This document shows, piece after piece, positions 47,885 to 59,329 of a stretch of DNA of 64,000 nucleotides (the first letter of the stretch is position 1; every line of letters starts with the position of its first letter). The stretch lies in assembly GCA_944470555.2 (NCBI GenBank), contig OX104127.1, positions 51,822,934-51,886,933 on the forward strand. Reading direction: 5' to 3'. Made by a program: the position numbers and the translations under genes. The stretch is from Heterobilharzia americana (lineage: Eukaryota; Platyhelminthes; Trematoda; Strigeidida; Schistosomatidae). The notes under the pieces were generated by a model, which had not been told where the DNA came from, made no database searches, and saw nothing but the letters and a program-made list of their open reading frames with translations.

Positions 47885-48270
47885 ATTTTATTCGATTGTG
47901 GCTAGCAGAAGGTTTCAGAACATGTGTTTCATCCAATTTGGGACTAGTTAGCTGGATTTACCTACACCCCAGTGAGTGATGTTGTCCCCAATGAGACTAG
48001 AACCTTGCATCTACCACTTCAAACACCAAGGCTTTATTCACTAGCAATGGGTAAAAGGTTTGAGTCTCAATGGGGACAACATCACTCACTGGGGTGTAGG
48101 TACATCCAGCTGACGAGTCCTGAATAGAATGAAACACACTTTCTGGATCCCTTTGTTGGCCACAACTAAGTAAATTGTCACAATTAATACAGAGGCAATA
48201 CCGAGGCATCTGCATAGAAGCCCATATGCCAATAAAGGTTGGACAGTTCGATCCAGTAAAACAACAGAAA
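47885..48270. mobile_element. Sm-alpha SINE, inverted pair
   Basis: Minus copy 47885-48040 (hammerhead 47965-47905, core decayed) faces plus copy 48040-48270 (CTGACGA at about 48108, GAAAC, 'actttctggatcc', 3' region 'ccaataaaggttggacag'). Both carry 'actggggtgtaggtac'-type sequence, so about 120 bp are inverted around 48040. Confidence 0.75.
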
Positions 48271-48594
48271 GTTACAAGCATATCAGATAACGGTAATGCC
48301 ATAAGGTGATAGTTTGGCAAATTAATAGGAAGGTATTCATTAGAATTGGATAAAACAAACTAGGAAAGAAAATCTGAAGAATATTAGCCTGACAGAATGC
48401 TATTCACGTCGGGGGGACAAAATAGGTTAAGAGGATGTGTTAAAAATATTTCAGATTAAAAGGATAGAGGGATGTCTGAAGTATAGAATTAGAAAATTAG
48501 ATCACCTGGAGTGGGATTCTGAGGGACTAGTCAGCCTCAAATCGGACAATGGTAGTCGTAGCGACAATGCCTGTTGGTTTTGAACACAAACTCA

Positions 48595-49375
48595 GACTAA
48601 GAAGTATTGTTCATCATGGACTGAAATCAGTTGGGGAACCATTGAAAATCTACGACCACTGCACAGCTGTTTCGTCCTACTAGTATGGGACTCCTCAGCA
48701 GTACACACCCACAAACCGCTAGGGATAGAACTCATGACCTTCAGGTTTCACGGAGAACGTGTTAAGCATCCAGCCACTCAGTCGGTTTCCAGTGGTTCAC
48801 AATTTCCAACTTCTGTCAATTCACGACATAGAGCGACTATCACCCAAGGTCTTCAGTTAGCATCCACTTCACTTCCGACTGGTTGACCCCACAGGTGCTC
48901 CCAGATTTTCAATGGTTCCCCAACTGATGTCAGTCCATGATGAATACTACTTCTAAATTAAAAAAAATCCCCATTCATTTCAAAAATATACTACTGTATA
49001 GTGCTCATTAGTGAATTGATTCCAGATGGATATCACGAAGCTCTAATGAGAAGTCGTGACTTGTGGGGTCAACCAGTTGGAAGTGAAGTGGATGCTAACT
49101 GAAGACCTTGGGTGATAATCGTGCTACGTCATGAATTGACAGAAGTTGGAAATTGTGAACCACTGGAAACCGACTGAGTGGCTGGATGCTTAACACGTTC
49201 TCCGTGAAACCTGAAGTTCGTGAGTTCGATCCCTAGCTGGGTTGTGGGTGTGTGCTGCTGAGGAGTCCGATAATAATTGGACGAAACAGCTGTGCAGTGG
49301 TAGTGGATTTTCAATGTTTCCCCTATTGACGTCAGTCCATGATGAATACTACTTCTAAATTAAAAATCCCTATTC
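48595..49375. mobile_element. SINE family 2, inverted pair with hammerhead motifs
   Basis: Minus copy 48595-48895 and plus copy about 48985-49375, with a short extra end between them. Plus copy: A box 'gtggctggatgcttaacacg', B box 'gagttcgatccc', hammerhead 49253-49299 with CTGAGGA (49258-49264), GTCC/GGAC, GAAA (49283-49286), palindromic stem III ACAGCTGT and stem I TGCTG/CAGTG. The minus copy (48712-48655) is equally complete. In both the base after GT is G rather than C, which should block cleavage. Ends carry 'gtcagtccatgatgaatac'. Confidence 0.8.
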
Positions 49376-49879
49376 ATCTCAAAACAAGCTCAGATTGTTT
49401 GGTCTTGGTTGTTTCTGCTTTTATGATCCGAAGGATTCGGATCTGGGTACATTTCAGCAAATCGATAGTTCATAATATTCATAAAGTTAATGACTGTTTT
49501 TGTTCAGTCTGTTTGCTTCATGTGCCCAGTCTCCATTTCACGCCTCATAACATTTAAAATGTCGTATGCCATCCTTTAAGAAAACTCTAGTTAATTGGCT
49601 TCTTCTAGTTTTTCTACCTTTTCCTAAATGACTTGTGCATGATGTTTATCTCTTTTGCACAAAGTATGGAAATTGAAATGCTTGGATCATGGTATCAAAT
49701 CGACTGATTCATATGCTTCCTAAAAACGAATTAAGATCTAATTCTGTTGGATTATACTTAACTCTAGAAAGTTATTTATAGGCAAATTATATGAAATCGT
49801 ACCTGCTTACTAACGTGTAAACTGTGAAATTACAAAGCTGTTACCACACTGTGAAATTTTATATAGATGTAAAACCTGG

Positions 49880-50379
49880 GCACTGTGGTAGAATTTGACT
49901 CCATATTAGGTTTGTTTTTTTATTATTTATAACGGACAGTGATATAGTATCATTCGAGCGTAAATTATTGCTCATCATCATATCAATGTAGTCACACTAC
50001 TTACAACATTTGATTTTTATTGTTACATCACCTCATATGAGTTGTTTTTATTGGTAGTAAACTTTTCCATATCTCTGGTATAGCTGTTGCGTCACTTCTA
50101 TTACATGTGTTGGGTGAGTGTTGATTCGATGAATAAAGATCTAGTAACCAATCTCTTTTTCCATCTAATTATATTAAACTTAAGTACAGTGGCTTTATCC
50201 CACCTTCTTGTGCGGTTGTGTGTTAATGCATGCATTGCAGTAGTCAAGGTTTTTTCTAGATTATTGGTCTTATTCGGGTCTGTCGTTCTATATTTAGCTA
50301 AATTCTAATGTTCCGATATTCTAACTGACTCCAGCTGGCTAGTTTGACCTATGTTCTTGACCTCACAATTATTGTTTGG
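49880..50379 (-). mobile_element. Old PLE family 1 copy, left part
   Basis: Degenerate minus-strand 3' end: terminal 'tgggcactgtggtagaa', hammerhead-like hairpin near 49990-49935 (ATGATGA core), and the GIY-YIG C-terminus. It breaks at the duplication 50380-50392 and continues at 53429, so it was split by the young PLE. Confidence 0.85.
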
Positions 50380-50392
50380 GTTTGATAGATCT
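50380..50392. repeat. Target-site duplication of young PLE (left)
   Basis: gtttgatagatct, repeated exactly at 53416-53428. Confidence 0.93.
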
Positions 50393-51281
50393 ATATTAGA
50401 TTTGTTTATTTGATATAAAGCGCACAGTGATACAGTATTATTTACTTGATTACGTTTCAAGCATAAATTATTGCTCATAATCATATCAATGTAATCACAC
50501 TTCTTTCGACATCTGATTTTATAGTCCTGTCACCTGATCTCTCTTTGTTTTTTTGTTTTTTGATTGGTAGTAAAGTTTTCCATATCTCTGGTATAGGTGT
50601 TGCGTCATTCCTATTACATGTGTTGGGTGTGAATTCGATGAACAAAGATTCAGTAATTAATCTCTCTCTCCACCTAGCTATATTAGACTTAAGTACAGTG
50701 GTTTTGTCCCATCCTATTGTGTGGTTGTGTGTTAATGAATGTAATGCAATGGCTGAGTGTTTTTCTAGGTTATTGATCTTATTGGGGTCTGTCGTTCTAT
50801 GTTTAGCTAAATTCCTATGTTCTGTTAATCTAACTGACCCCGACCGGCTAGTTTGACCTATGTATTTGACTTCACAGTCATTACATGGAATTTGGTAGAT
50901 TATATTATTTTGCTTAATTGGTTCTATCGGATCTTTTAGCCGACACAGCTTACCTCTAAGTGAGTTTGTTGGTTTAAATGCCACCCTAATTCCAACCTTG
51001 TTGAGAATCCTACGTATGGTTTCTGATGTTCCTTCCTTGTATGGTATCACAATAGAGGTGCTGATTTCCTTTCTACTTATGTTGTCACTATTATTTGTAT
51101 TTGTATTAGTGTTATTATTTTGCTTCTTATGCGTCCGTGTGAATTTCTTAATAAAATGATGGGGATAATTATTAGTTATTAACGCTTCTTTTATGTGTTT
51201 CAATTCCTTATTTAAGTCCTTACAATGACTAGTGAGTTTCTCAGCTCTGTTATTTAGACATTTGACTAAACCCGCTTTAAC
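50393..51281 (-). mobile_element. Inverted 3' part of the young PLE (889 bp)
   Basis: Reverse complement of 52487-53375 with one mismatch noticed (50459/53309). It carries a 240-codon frame (51203-50481) identical to the last 240 residues of the full ORF, including the whole GIY-YIG region and the stop. It begins exactly at the end of the target duplication and ends exactly where the plus copy begins. It lacks the last 40 bp (53376-53415) of the plus copy. Confidence 0.95.
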
Positions 51282-51367
51282 CTGAAAAAGGACTAAACTT
51301 CAACATAACAGTAGATCATCTAAAACCAGAAGATGTCATACCTAGCATAGAAGTAGCATTAAGCTCG

Positions 51368-53287
51368 GTGGATGTGACAACTGCTGAACAGGTTAGAGCG
51401 CAGTGTGCATTAGCACTTAAAAAACAAAAGAAGACACAGCGAAACTTAACGAAACTGGAAAATTCAGCTTTAAACAATCTACGAAAGGATAATAGTATAG
51501 TAATTGCTAAATCTGACAAAGGTAACTCAACAGTAGTTATGGACAAATCGGATTATCTTAAAAAAATGGATGAACATATCCAAACAGGGCCATATGAAGA
51601 GATTAAGAAACCTATAGATACTGTCATGAATAAAATTAAGAAATCTACAACAGATCTGATACGCCGACTGAAGCCATCTCTAGGTAAGTCCGAATGGTTT
51701 ACTTTAATGCCAAAAACTAATAATCCTAGCAGAATTTACGGTACTATTAAGGTTCATAAAGCAGGTTATCCCATTAGGCCGATAGTTGACTTCCGAAACA
51801 CACCAACATATGAGATATCAAAGTATTTAGCATCAGTATTACGTCCTGTTAGAGACCGTTCCAACTCTAGACTAGTAAATTCTTACGAGTTGAAACAAAA
51901 ACTTAATGACCTGCACATAGAAGAGGATGAAAAAATGGTTAGTTTTGACGTAACAAGTCTTTATACTAAAATACCAATCAATATGGCACTGGAGGCAGTC
52001 AGAAATCAACTAGATACTGACTCACAACTTACTCAAAGAACCAAGGCATCGGTTGGTGAAATCATGTTAGGAGTGCAGTTATGCTTAACCTCGACAGTCT
52101 TCAAGTTTCAGGGAAAGATATACAGACAAACAGAAGGAGTAGCAATGGGATCACCAATATCCCCTATAGTAGCAGATATATTTATGGATAGTTGGGAAGA
52201 TATGGCTTTACGAACATATAATCCGACACCTAAGATATGGTGGCGATATGTAGATGACACATTTACAGTGTTGAAATCGGAACATATCGACAGTTTCTTG
52301 ACACACATAAACTCAGTAGTTAACGCAATCCAATTCACCTACGAAGTAGAAAATGAACAAGGAGAATTACCTATGTTGGATTGCAGAATAAAACGAAGGA
52401 TAGATGGTGGTTTAGATACTACCGTCTACAGAAAACCAACACATTCTAACAGGTATCTAGACTTCAAGTCATCTCATCCAGTGTCAGTTAAAGCGGGTTT
52501 AGTCAAATGTCTAAATAACAGAGCTGAGAAACTCACTAGTCATTGTAAGGACTTAAATAAGGAATTGAAACACATAAAAGAAGCGTTAATAACTAATAAT
52601 TATCCCCATCATTTTATTAAGAAATTCACACGGACGCATAAGAAGCAAAATAATAACACTAATACAAATACAAATAATAGTGACAACATAAGTAGAAAGG
52701 AAATCAGCACCTCTATTGTGATACCATACAAGGAAGGAACATCAGAAACCATACGTAGGATTCTCAACAAGGTTGGAATTAGGGTGGCATTTAAACCAAC
52801 AAACTCACTTAGAGGTAAGCTGTGTCGGCTAAAAGATCCGATAGAACCAATTAAGCAAAATAATATAATCTACCAAATTCCATGTAATGACTGTGAAGTC
52901 AAATACATAGGTCAAACTAGCCGGTCGGGGTCAGTTAGATTAACAGAACATAGGAATTTAGCTAAACATAGAACGACAGACCCCAATAAGATCAATAACC
53001 TAGAAAAACACTCAGCCATTGCATTACATTCATTAACACACAACCACACAATAGGATGGGACAAAACCACTGTACTTAAGTCTAATATAGCTAGGTGGAG
53101 AGAGAGATTAATTACTGAATCTTTGTTCATCGAATTCACACCCAACACATGTAATAGGAATGACGCAACACCTATACCAGAGATATGGAAAACTTTACTA
53201 CCAATCAAAAAACAAAAAAACAAAGAGAGATCAGGTGACAGGACTATAAAATCAGATGTCGAAAGAAGTGTGATTACATTGATATGA
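51368..53287 (+). CDS. PLE protein: reverse transcriptase and GIY-YIG endonuclease
   Basis: Open frame of 639 codons (from a GTG; upstream codons are open too, to the element border). By residue: N-terminal 'KGNSTVVMDKSDY' 51-63; 'RIYGTIKVHK' 122-131; RT motif A 'VSFDVTSLYTKIP' 191-203; motif B 'GVAMGSPISP' 257-266; catalytic YVDD 294-297; Asn/Thr-rich linker 428-440; GIY-YIG motif 'IYQIPCNDCEVKYIG' 501-515 with QTSRS following; EHRN 527-530. The Cys pair before YIG is the usual PLE form. RT and nuclease catalytic residues look intact. In the family this protein copies element RNA at nicked chromosomal DNA. No start codon context supports expression of this truncated copy; no intron is visible. 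Confidence 0.93.
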   Translation: MDVTTAEQVRAQCALALKKQKKTQRNLTKLENSALNNLRKDNSIVIAKSDKGNSTVVMDKSDYLKKMDEHIQTGPYEEIKKPIDTVMNKIKKSTTDLIRRLKPSLGKSEWFTLMPKTNNPSRIYGTIKVHKAGYPIRPIVDFRNTPTYEISKYLASVLRPVRDRSNSRLVNSYELKQKLNDLHIEEDEKMVSFDVTSLYTKIPINMALEAVRNQLDTDSQLTQRTKASVGEIMLGVQLCLTSTVFKFQGKIYRQTEGVAMGSPISPIVADIFMDSWEDMALRTYNPTPKIWWRYVDDTFTVLKSEHIDSFLTHINSVVNAIQFTYEVENEQGELPMLDCRIKRRIDGGLDTTVYRKPTHSNRYLDFKSSHPVSVKAGLVKCLNNRAEKLTSHCKDLNKELKHIKEALITNNYPHHFIKKFTRTHKKQNNNTNTNTNNSDNISRKEISTSIVIPYKEGTSETIRRILNKVGIRVAFKPTNSLRGKLCRLKDPIEPIKQNNIIYQIPCNDCEVKYIGQTSRSGSVRLTEHRNLAKHRTTDPNKINNLEKHSAIALHSLTHNHTIGWDKTTVLKSNIARWRERLITESLFIEFTPNTCNRNDATPIPEIWKTLLPIKKQKNKERSGDRTIKSDVERSVITLI

Positions 53288-53325
53288 TTATGAGCAATAA
53301 TTTATGCTCGAAACGTAATCAAGTA
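53276..53325 (+). ncRNA. Hammerhead-like motif in the young PLE, A3-U8 core
   Basis: Stem I TTGAT (53279-53283) with ATCAA (53318-53322); core ATGATTA (53284-53290); one extra T; stem II GAGCA (53292-53296) with TGCTC (53305-53309); GAAA (53310-53313); minimal stem III ACGT (53313-53316); position 17 is A. Relative to CTGANGA only positions 3 (C to A) and 8 (G to T) differ, and these two pair with each other in the known fold. The ORF stop codon (53285-53287) lies in the core. Activity unproven. Confidence 0.5.
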
Positions 53326-53415
53326 AATAATACTGTATCACTGTGCGCTTTATATCAAATAAACAAATCTAATATGGAACTACATTCTACCACAGTGCCC
53401 AAGTTTTTCACTTAT

Positions 53416-53428
53416 GTTTGATAGATCT
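53416..53428. repeat. Target-site duplication of young PLE (right)
   Basis: Exact copy of 50380-50392. Confidence 0.93.
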
Positions 53429-54440
53429 GATTATTTTGCTTAATTGGTTCTATCGGATCCTTAAGCTGACAAAGCTTATCTTTGAGTGAGTTTGTAGGTT
53501 TAAATGTCACTCTAATTCTAGCTTTGTTGAGGATTCTACATAACGTTTCTGAGGTACCCTCCTTATAGGGTAATACAATGGAGGCTGTGAACTCCTTTTT
53601 TCTCGTGTTTTCGTTATTAGTCGCACTCGGGTGACTGTTATTTTTTCTTTTTTTGTGTCCCTAAGAATTTCTTAATAAACTGTGGAGGACACTTATTAAC
53701 TATTCGAGCTTCTTTTACGTGTTTCGATTCCTTGTTTAGGTTCTTGCTTTAACTAGTCAGTTTTCTAGCTCTGTCATTTAGACATCTGACTAATCCTGCC
53801 TTAAGTGACAGTGAATGGGACGATTTCAAGTCTGGATATCTGTTGGAATATGTTAATTTTCTGTAGACAGTAGTGTCCAAGCCACCGATGTCTGTCCTTC
53901 GTTTCATCCTGCTCTCCAACATGGGTAATTCTCCCTGTTCATTTTCTACCTGAGTTTATATGCATGAGGAGATTGTCGATATGTTCCGATTTCAACACAG
54001 TAAATGTGTCATCCACATATCGCCACCATATTTCTTGTACAGGACTAAACGTCTGTAAAACCATGTTTTCTCAGCTATACATAAACATATCTTCTACGAT
54101 TGGGGATATTGGTGATCCCATTGCTACTTCTTCTGTTTGTCTGTATATTTTGTCCTGAAACTTGAAGACTGTGGAGGTCAGAGACATTTGTATGCCTAAT
54201 TCGATCTCACCAACCGATATCTTAGTTCTGTGAGCAAGTTCTGAGTCAATATTTAGTTAGCTTCTGACTGCCCCCAGTGACATATTGATTGGTATTTTAG
54301 TATACAGACTTGTTACATCTAAGCTAACTATGTGAAGATCATTAGGTGGAAGTTTGAACTCGTAACAGTTTACCCGTCTGGAATTTAAACGATTCCTGAT
54401 AGGACACAATATCGATGCTAATTACTGTGTAATTTCATGT
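53429..54440 (-). mobile_element. Old PLE family 1 copy, right part
   Basis: Decayed minus-strand PLE: from the residue-490 region ('KDPIEPIKQNN') back through the linker and RT motifs (B and C near 54130 and 54020) to about 54440. Joined to 50379 across the young insertion, it reads on through the GIY-YIG region ('QNNQIYQTQT', 'VKLAS'). Confidence 0.85.
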
Positions 54441-54979
54441 TCATCGAACCAACACTAAAACTTCACTTTGATCCCAGTTATGCAACTGAATGAAGACCTA
54501 CTATGTTTGTTCATTAAGATGACAGGGTTAACCAGCTTTCCGGTTTTCCGGTGCTGCATGCTTACCAGGCCTTAACGAAGACAGAAAAAGATGTGGAATA
54601 GTAAAGTGATGCTGAATAAAGGCACTTCAAATGAATTTACTATAAGAACTTCCTGATTTTATAAGTAAGTGGAGTAATTTATTCACAAAATTCACTTCAT
54701 ACATTAAGCTTACGGATAAATTATAGAAGAAAAGAGGATTCGCTAGTAATTTAAGTGTACGGCGATTTGTCAACAAACCTTTTGACAAAGAAATATGCCG
54801 GCTAAGTCACAACGAAAGAGGATAATTCAGTAAAAAAACTTTTTATAGACAGTATCGTTTTCTAAAGCTGTACAGTCGTATTTATATACAGCACATGTAT
54901 AACAGTCCACTATTAAACAACAGAGTATTATTGCATCATTAGGCCAACTGGTGCTAAGAACTGAAGTCGGGAAACGAAG

Positions 54980-55250
54980 ACCGACCAGAGCTTGCACTAT
55001 CCACTATCCTGCATATCTGTTGAGAAGAGAGAGAATGTTAATCAATTAACAGTTCAGTTCTTGAACATTTGGTCAACTCTGAACATATACCTCCCCCGGA
55101 GTCCTCCTTTAGTATCATTTGCAAGGTTGAACAATTCAAAAGGAGAACGCTTTAAACGATTGCTCGCGGCAGAAACACTAATAGTCCATTAGTTCAAGCC
55201 TGATCTCTGTGTGCAGAAGAAGTGTGTTCAATCTCTAATCTTACCACGAT
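54980..55250 (+). mobile_element. PLE family 4 fragment (GIY-YIG C-terminal end)
   Basis: Frames 'ERFKRLLAAETLIVH' then, after a stop, 'FKPDLCVQKKCVQSLILP'. Same domain end as 17500-17900 and 42250-42720. Confidence 0.5.
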
Positions 55251-55959
55251 CTTAACACTTCGCATTTCACACCTACCAGGAATTTTCACTTCGTTCAACT
55301 CCCCACCTTTCTCATTATTTGCATTGTCTGAAAGATTACTATGCAGTTACTTCCCATTATTGATTTCAGGTTTTATCACTAGCCGGCCTAATGATAAAGT
55401 TATACCCTACTGTTTAATAATAGTAATAGTAATCTCATCTTCCATTTGGTTAATCAGGAAACGAAACTAACAAAAATTGCAAATTCCATTCCTTTATCCC
55501 CCTTAGCTTCCATAGCTATCGGATACCTCGTCAATGGATAATTAGGTATGTGCAAATGTCCAAATTACCAGAAGAATGTCTTAAATAACTTTCTGAATCG
55601 AAATATACTGCCAAACAACAAGAGTAGGCTTTTGGTAACTAGAACAGAGTGATCTAGACACTGAACACCTGTTTCGTTAACTTCGAACTCTGCGCACCAG
55701 CAGTGCCTCCAAACCATTTTAGTTGAGTTGTTCAAACCAAGAGATCCTGACAAGCTGACTTAAATGGGTTGGCACACATAAATGGAATGGTCAATTTGGA
55801 GATGACTTACAAAGTGCACGATCCACGTTGACATTCCCCTCAACTGAGTGGTAACTTGAGTGTGGCTCAGCTTTGGAGTCAACTGGGTTTCCTTTGGAAT
55901 CAAGTCAGCCAACGCCATAGTGCAACTTCTGGCAAAATGTGTCATAAGCTGATGAAATA

Positions 55960-56200
55960 TTCAAAAAATAGTCTGCTAGCTAAATTTAGCTTTTCTTAAC
56001 AGTTATGTGAACAGGGTTTACCCAGGTACATCAGAGGTGAACTCGACCCTTATACAGCAGAAGTTGCTGTTAGCCGTTTAGATCACTATGATCTGGCTAG
56101 CGAAATCTTCAGATCAGTGTGACCGGTTTCTTATTGTTCAAGTTATTCAGTAATATATTTCTTTACCTAGTGAGACTCATGTATCAGAGATTGCAACTTA
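55960..56200 (+). repeat. Dispersed repeat shared with 43855-44060
   Basis: Blocks such as 'cgaaatcttcagatcag' and 'caagttattcagt' occur in the same order in both. Probably the 5' region of the E1-type element. Confidence 0.6.
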
Positions 56201-56204
56201 TGAT

Positions 56205-57650
56205 GACTAGCAAATCATTCCCAGAAGGAAGCCTGTTGGCACCACATTTAAGCAGTTTTTAGAAATTTCAACGGGGACTGTGCAATTTTTTACATGATTT
56301 GCCAAGTGATCTCTTTTCTCATGAAGTAATTAACGGTTTCAGTGTTTTAAATTCGTTTTGACTGACTAGCTGCTAATGTTGTTTTACTTAAAGTTACCTG
56401 TTAAGTTTTATTTCCACATTTTATGAGCTGATACGCAGAAACACTTCGCTTGGCGATACCCAGAAAACAAACCTAGTCCTAGATGACTTCTAATTCTTTC
56501 TCTTGTCCAGACTCGCAAATCTCAACTCAAGCCGTGTTTCAAAAAGTACCAGACGACGAGGTTTTATTCAGTCATATTGTTCTAAACATTTTACAGCGGT
56601 GAGATTTATCTAATGAAACATGGTTTCAAAAGCTAATTAACGTAAGACCTGACCTTGTGTTCCTACCTGTTTCATCAGATAACTGATTCAGAAATTCACC
56701 CTATAGGAAAGTTTTTGGTTGCTTGTTCTTTATACAAGTTAACCGTAGGTTTTTGACAGTGGCATTGAGCGATAATACCTGGTACGAATCGTACTAAACG
56801 TTATGATCATGATGCAAGGCGAGCAAACCAACAATTATTGGTCACCACGTAGTTGAAGCATGCTTGAAATTATGATACTGGTATCACTTTTGCAATGTTT
56901 TATATTTTAGGTGGTTGGTTACCGGTTGTCCTAATTAGTTACGGGGATAAAGTTTTCTTTGGAAAACTGAGCCTCTGTAGATTCTCCGAACACTGAGATG
57001 TAGGCCTGTTACACACTTTTCTCAGAAAACATCAGGAAGTCATGGTGATATAAGTCGTGATTCATAAAGAACGATGTACTGTGGAGGATGTGGTATTCGA
57101 TAATTAAAGGGAGTTACCTGGAAGACATAAAAATCGTATTCCTGTTTCTTTTAACTCGTCGGCAGGATGTTCTTGGAATATAGTAATATCTGATTACTTG
57201 TAAGAGATCTGAGGTTGTACCACCTAGTGTTATGACAAGAGAAGTTACTGCCAAGCTAACCCACCATCGATTAACTTTTTGTAAGGCTGGGTGATACACA
57301 TTAACCTATCACTGCAGACTAGTCAGTCAATGACAAACCAAAATATCCAACTTTCATGGTTCTGATTAATATACTTCTATGATATTTCATGTACTTTCAA
57401 TCTCTGGATGAAATCAGTGTAACGCCTTCATCTGCTTTCACCGGAACTATATTCGTTAAAAGCCAAACAGATGTTCTTGGTTCTAATCTGGATTAAATTA
57501 ACTGATTTATTCATCAACGTCAAACCGAGCATATACGTTTTTCATGACAAACACTCATTTACAGAGTAAAAACGAAATCCTTGGAAAATTTCAGTAAATA
57601 ATATTGTATTTAAATAATGAAATAGCACTGACGTGAAATGTTCCCATCGC
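56205..57650. other. Intron, nothing recognised
   Basis: May contain more of the element starting at 55960, but no RT motif was recognised. Confidence 0.35.
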
Positions 57651-57654
57651 TGTT

Positions 57655-58885
57655 CTCTCCCTATTAAAATAGAGAAAAGCCTTCCTGTGACAACCATAGG
57701 GGAATCAGTTTGACTAATATTTTGTCTAAAATCCTGGGACCATAGTTATCCACTGACTTTCTGGAGTCCGAAAAGAGCGAAGTGAAGAAAACCAGGCAGA
57801 TTTCAGGCCTGGTTGAGGGTATACCGATAATATTTTCATCTCCTAATAGCTCCTGAAACACAGGCATACTCATCAGTGACCGACGCTTGCCATATTTCTT
57901 GACCTAAACTCTTCATTTGACTCTGTCGACTATGAGCTATTTTGGTGGCGTCTGGTTGTCTTTGGAGTACCCTGAAGGTATGTAACTCTGATCAATGCTC
58001 TCCACTCAAACTCACGCAGCCATGTAAGGGCTTATTAGGAGTTGTAATCAGAACTGAAGACAACAAGTGGTGTTTGCCATCGATACCCGTTGTCATCATT
58101 CCTACCAATGGCCACAACCTTAGGTACATCTGGCTTCACAAGGACTATCCTTCTCCCTGAAGGTCATCTGGTTAACTTTCAGTATCCGGAAGATATTGTC
58201 ATGCTAAATGAAGACAAAGTTGAGGAACTTTTGAACGCAACTGGCAGAAATCTGCGGATATTTAACATGCGTTTTGCACGGGAATGGTCTACAACTACTC
58301 CTAGATTTAAGATAGGGAGTAAAGTGGTTAAATATATCGATCATCTCACTTGCTTGGGGAGTTGCAGCAGCATGGACAGGTTGATTGCTGACGAAATTTC
58401 AACTCGGATAGAGAAGGCTCGTTTAGCACTTGCCAACTTGCGTGTTCCGTGACACAGGCTGATGAAATATCCGACTATTTACCAAAGGACGAGTGTACTG
58501 TGTTGCAGTCAGTTCTTTCCTGTTGCACAGCTGTGAGACATGGTCGTTAACATTAGAAAGCATGAAGTAGTTACAGGGTTTTTATCATAGGTGTCTTCAT
58601 AGCTTTGCTCGGGTTTGATGCAGTCACCATGTGAGCAGTGTTGAGGTCAGGTGATGGGTACTAAACAAGACATGCAGGTTGATTGATGAGATTGTGAACT
58701 TCAGCCAGCTGAGATCACCCGAATATGCACTGCATTTACCAGGCTACTACCTACTTTAATGTGGATTAGGTTAGAAAAGGGTTCAGGGTGGCCAGACGAA
58801 CAAGCGACATCAGTCGACAAAGTCACTGACCTTTGGTGTGAGCCTTGCGGGACAATTTAGACCGCTTAGTTTGGGTCACTGAGAC
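57655..58885 (+). mobile_element. RTE-clade retrotransposon (SR3-like), decayed
   Basis: Broken plus frames: 'NHRGISLTNI', 'QAGFRPG', 'LAIFLDLNSSFDSVDYELFW' (motif A), then from 58150 'FQYPEDIVMLNEDKVEELL' (YADD region as YPED), 'IGSKVVKYIDHLTCLGS' and 'ISTRIEKARLALANLR'. The order and wording match the RTE-type RT of schistosome SR3 elements as I recall them. Endonuclease not seen; many stops. Confidence 0.75.
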
Positions 58886-59329
58886 GAAAGGAATCAGTGG
58901 TTAATGACTGTTTGTGACACGACTGGAAATCGGTCACAATGAGACAGGAGTATTCACTCTTTGACATTTAAGTTTGAATGTTCGAACTAACCTTTATCTT
59001 CAGATTTTTCATTCTCCTACATAACTTCATCTACTTTGACAACACTGTCTTCCTATCCACATGTTCTTTGTATACTACTGTGGAGTGTGGCAAAGTCAGC
59101 CTGCGCACTTGTGTGCTAGATTCCACGTTGATTTTTTCTGTACGTCTGATGTTTAAAATGCTGGGTAACAGAAAACTGGTATTGTCATCGTTTTATTATT
59201 TAGGCACAAATTTTGGAATAATTCATACATAATCTAGACAAAATTTGCGTCCTTTGCATTCGCTTAATTATGAGAAATGTAGAAGGAAGAGAAACTTATC
59301 CAGCTTTGTATATATTCATGGTGTTGAGT

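Larger units (their letters stand above)
51282..53415 (+). mobile_element. Young Penelope-like element, main copy
   Basis: Plus-strand PLE with one long open frame and a 128-bp tail ending 'gcccaagtttttcacttat'. The left border is inside the coding frame: codons stay open from 51281 (GLNFNITVDHLKPEDV) into the ORF, so the true 5' end is missing. With the inverted part it forms one insertion (50393-53415) in an older PLE. Confidence 0.93.

Noticed and set aside
50545..50856. 103-codon frame (also at 52912-53223 on the other strand)
   Set aside because: Antisense shadow of the PLE GIY-YIG coding region in both arms.
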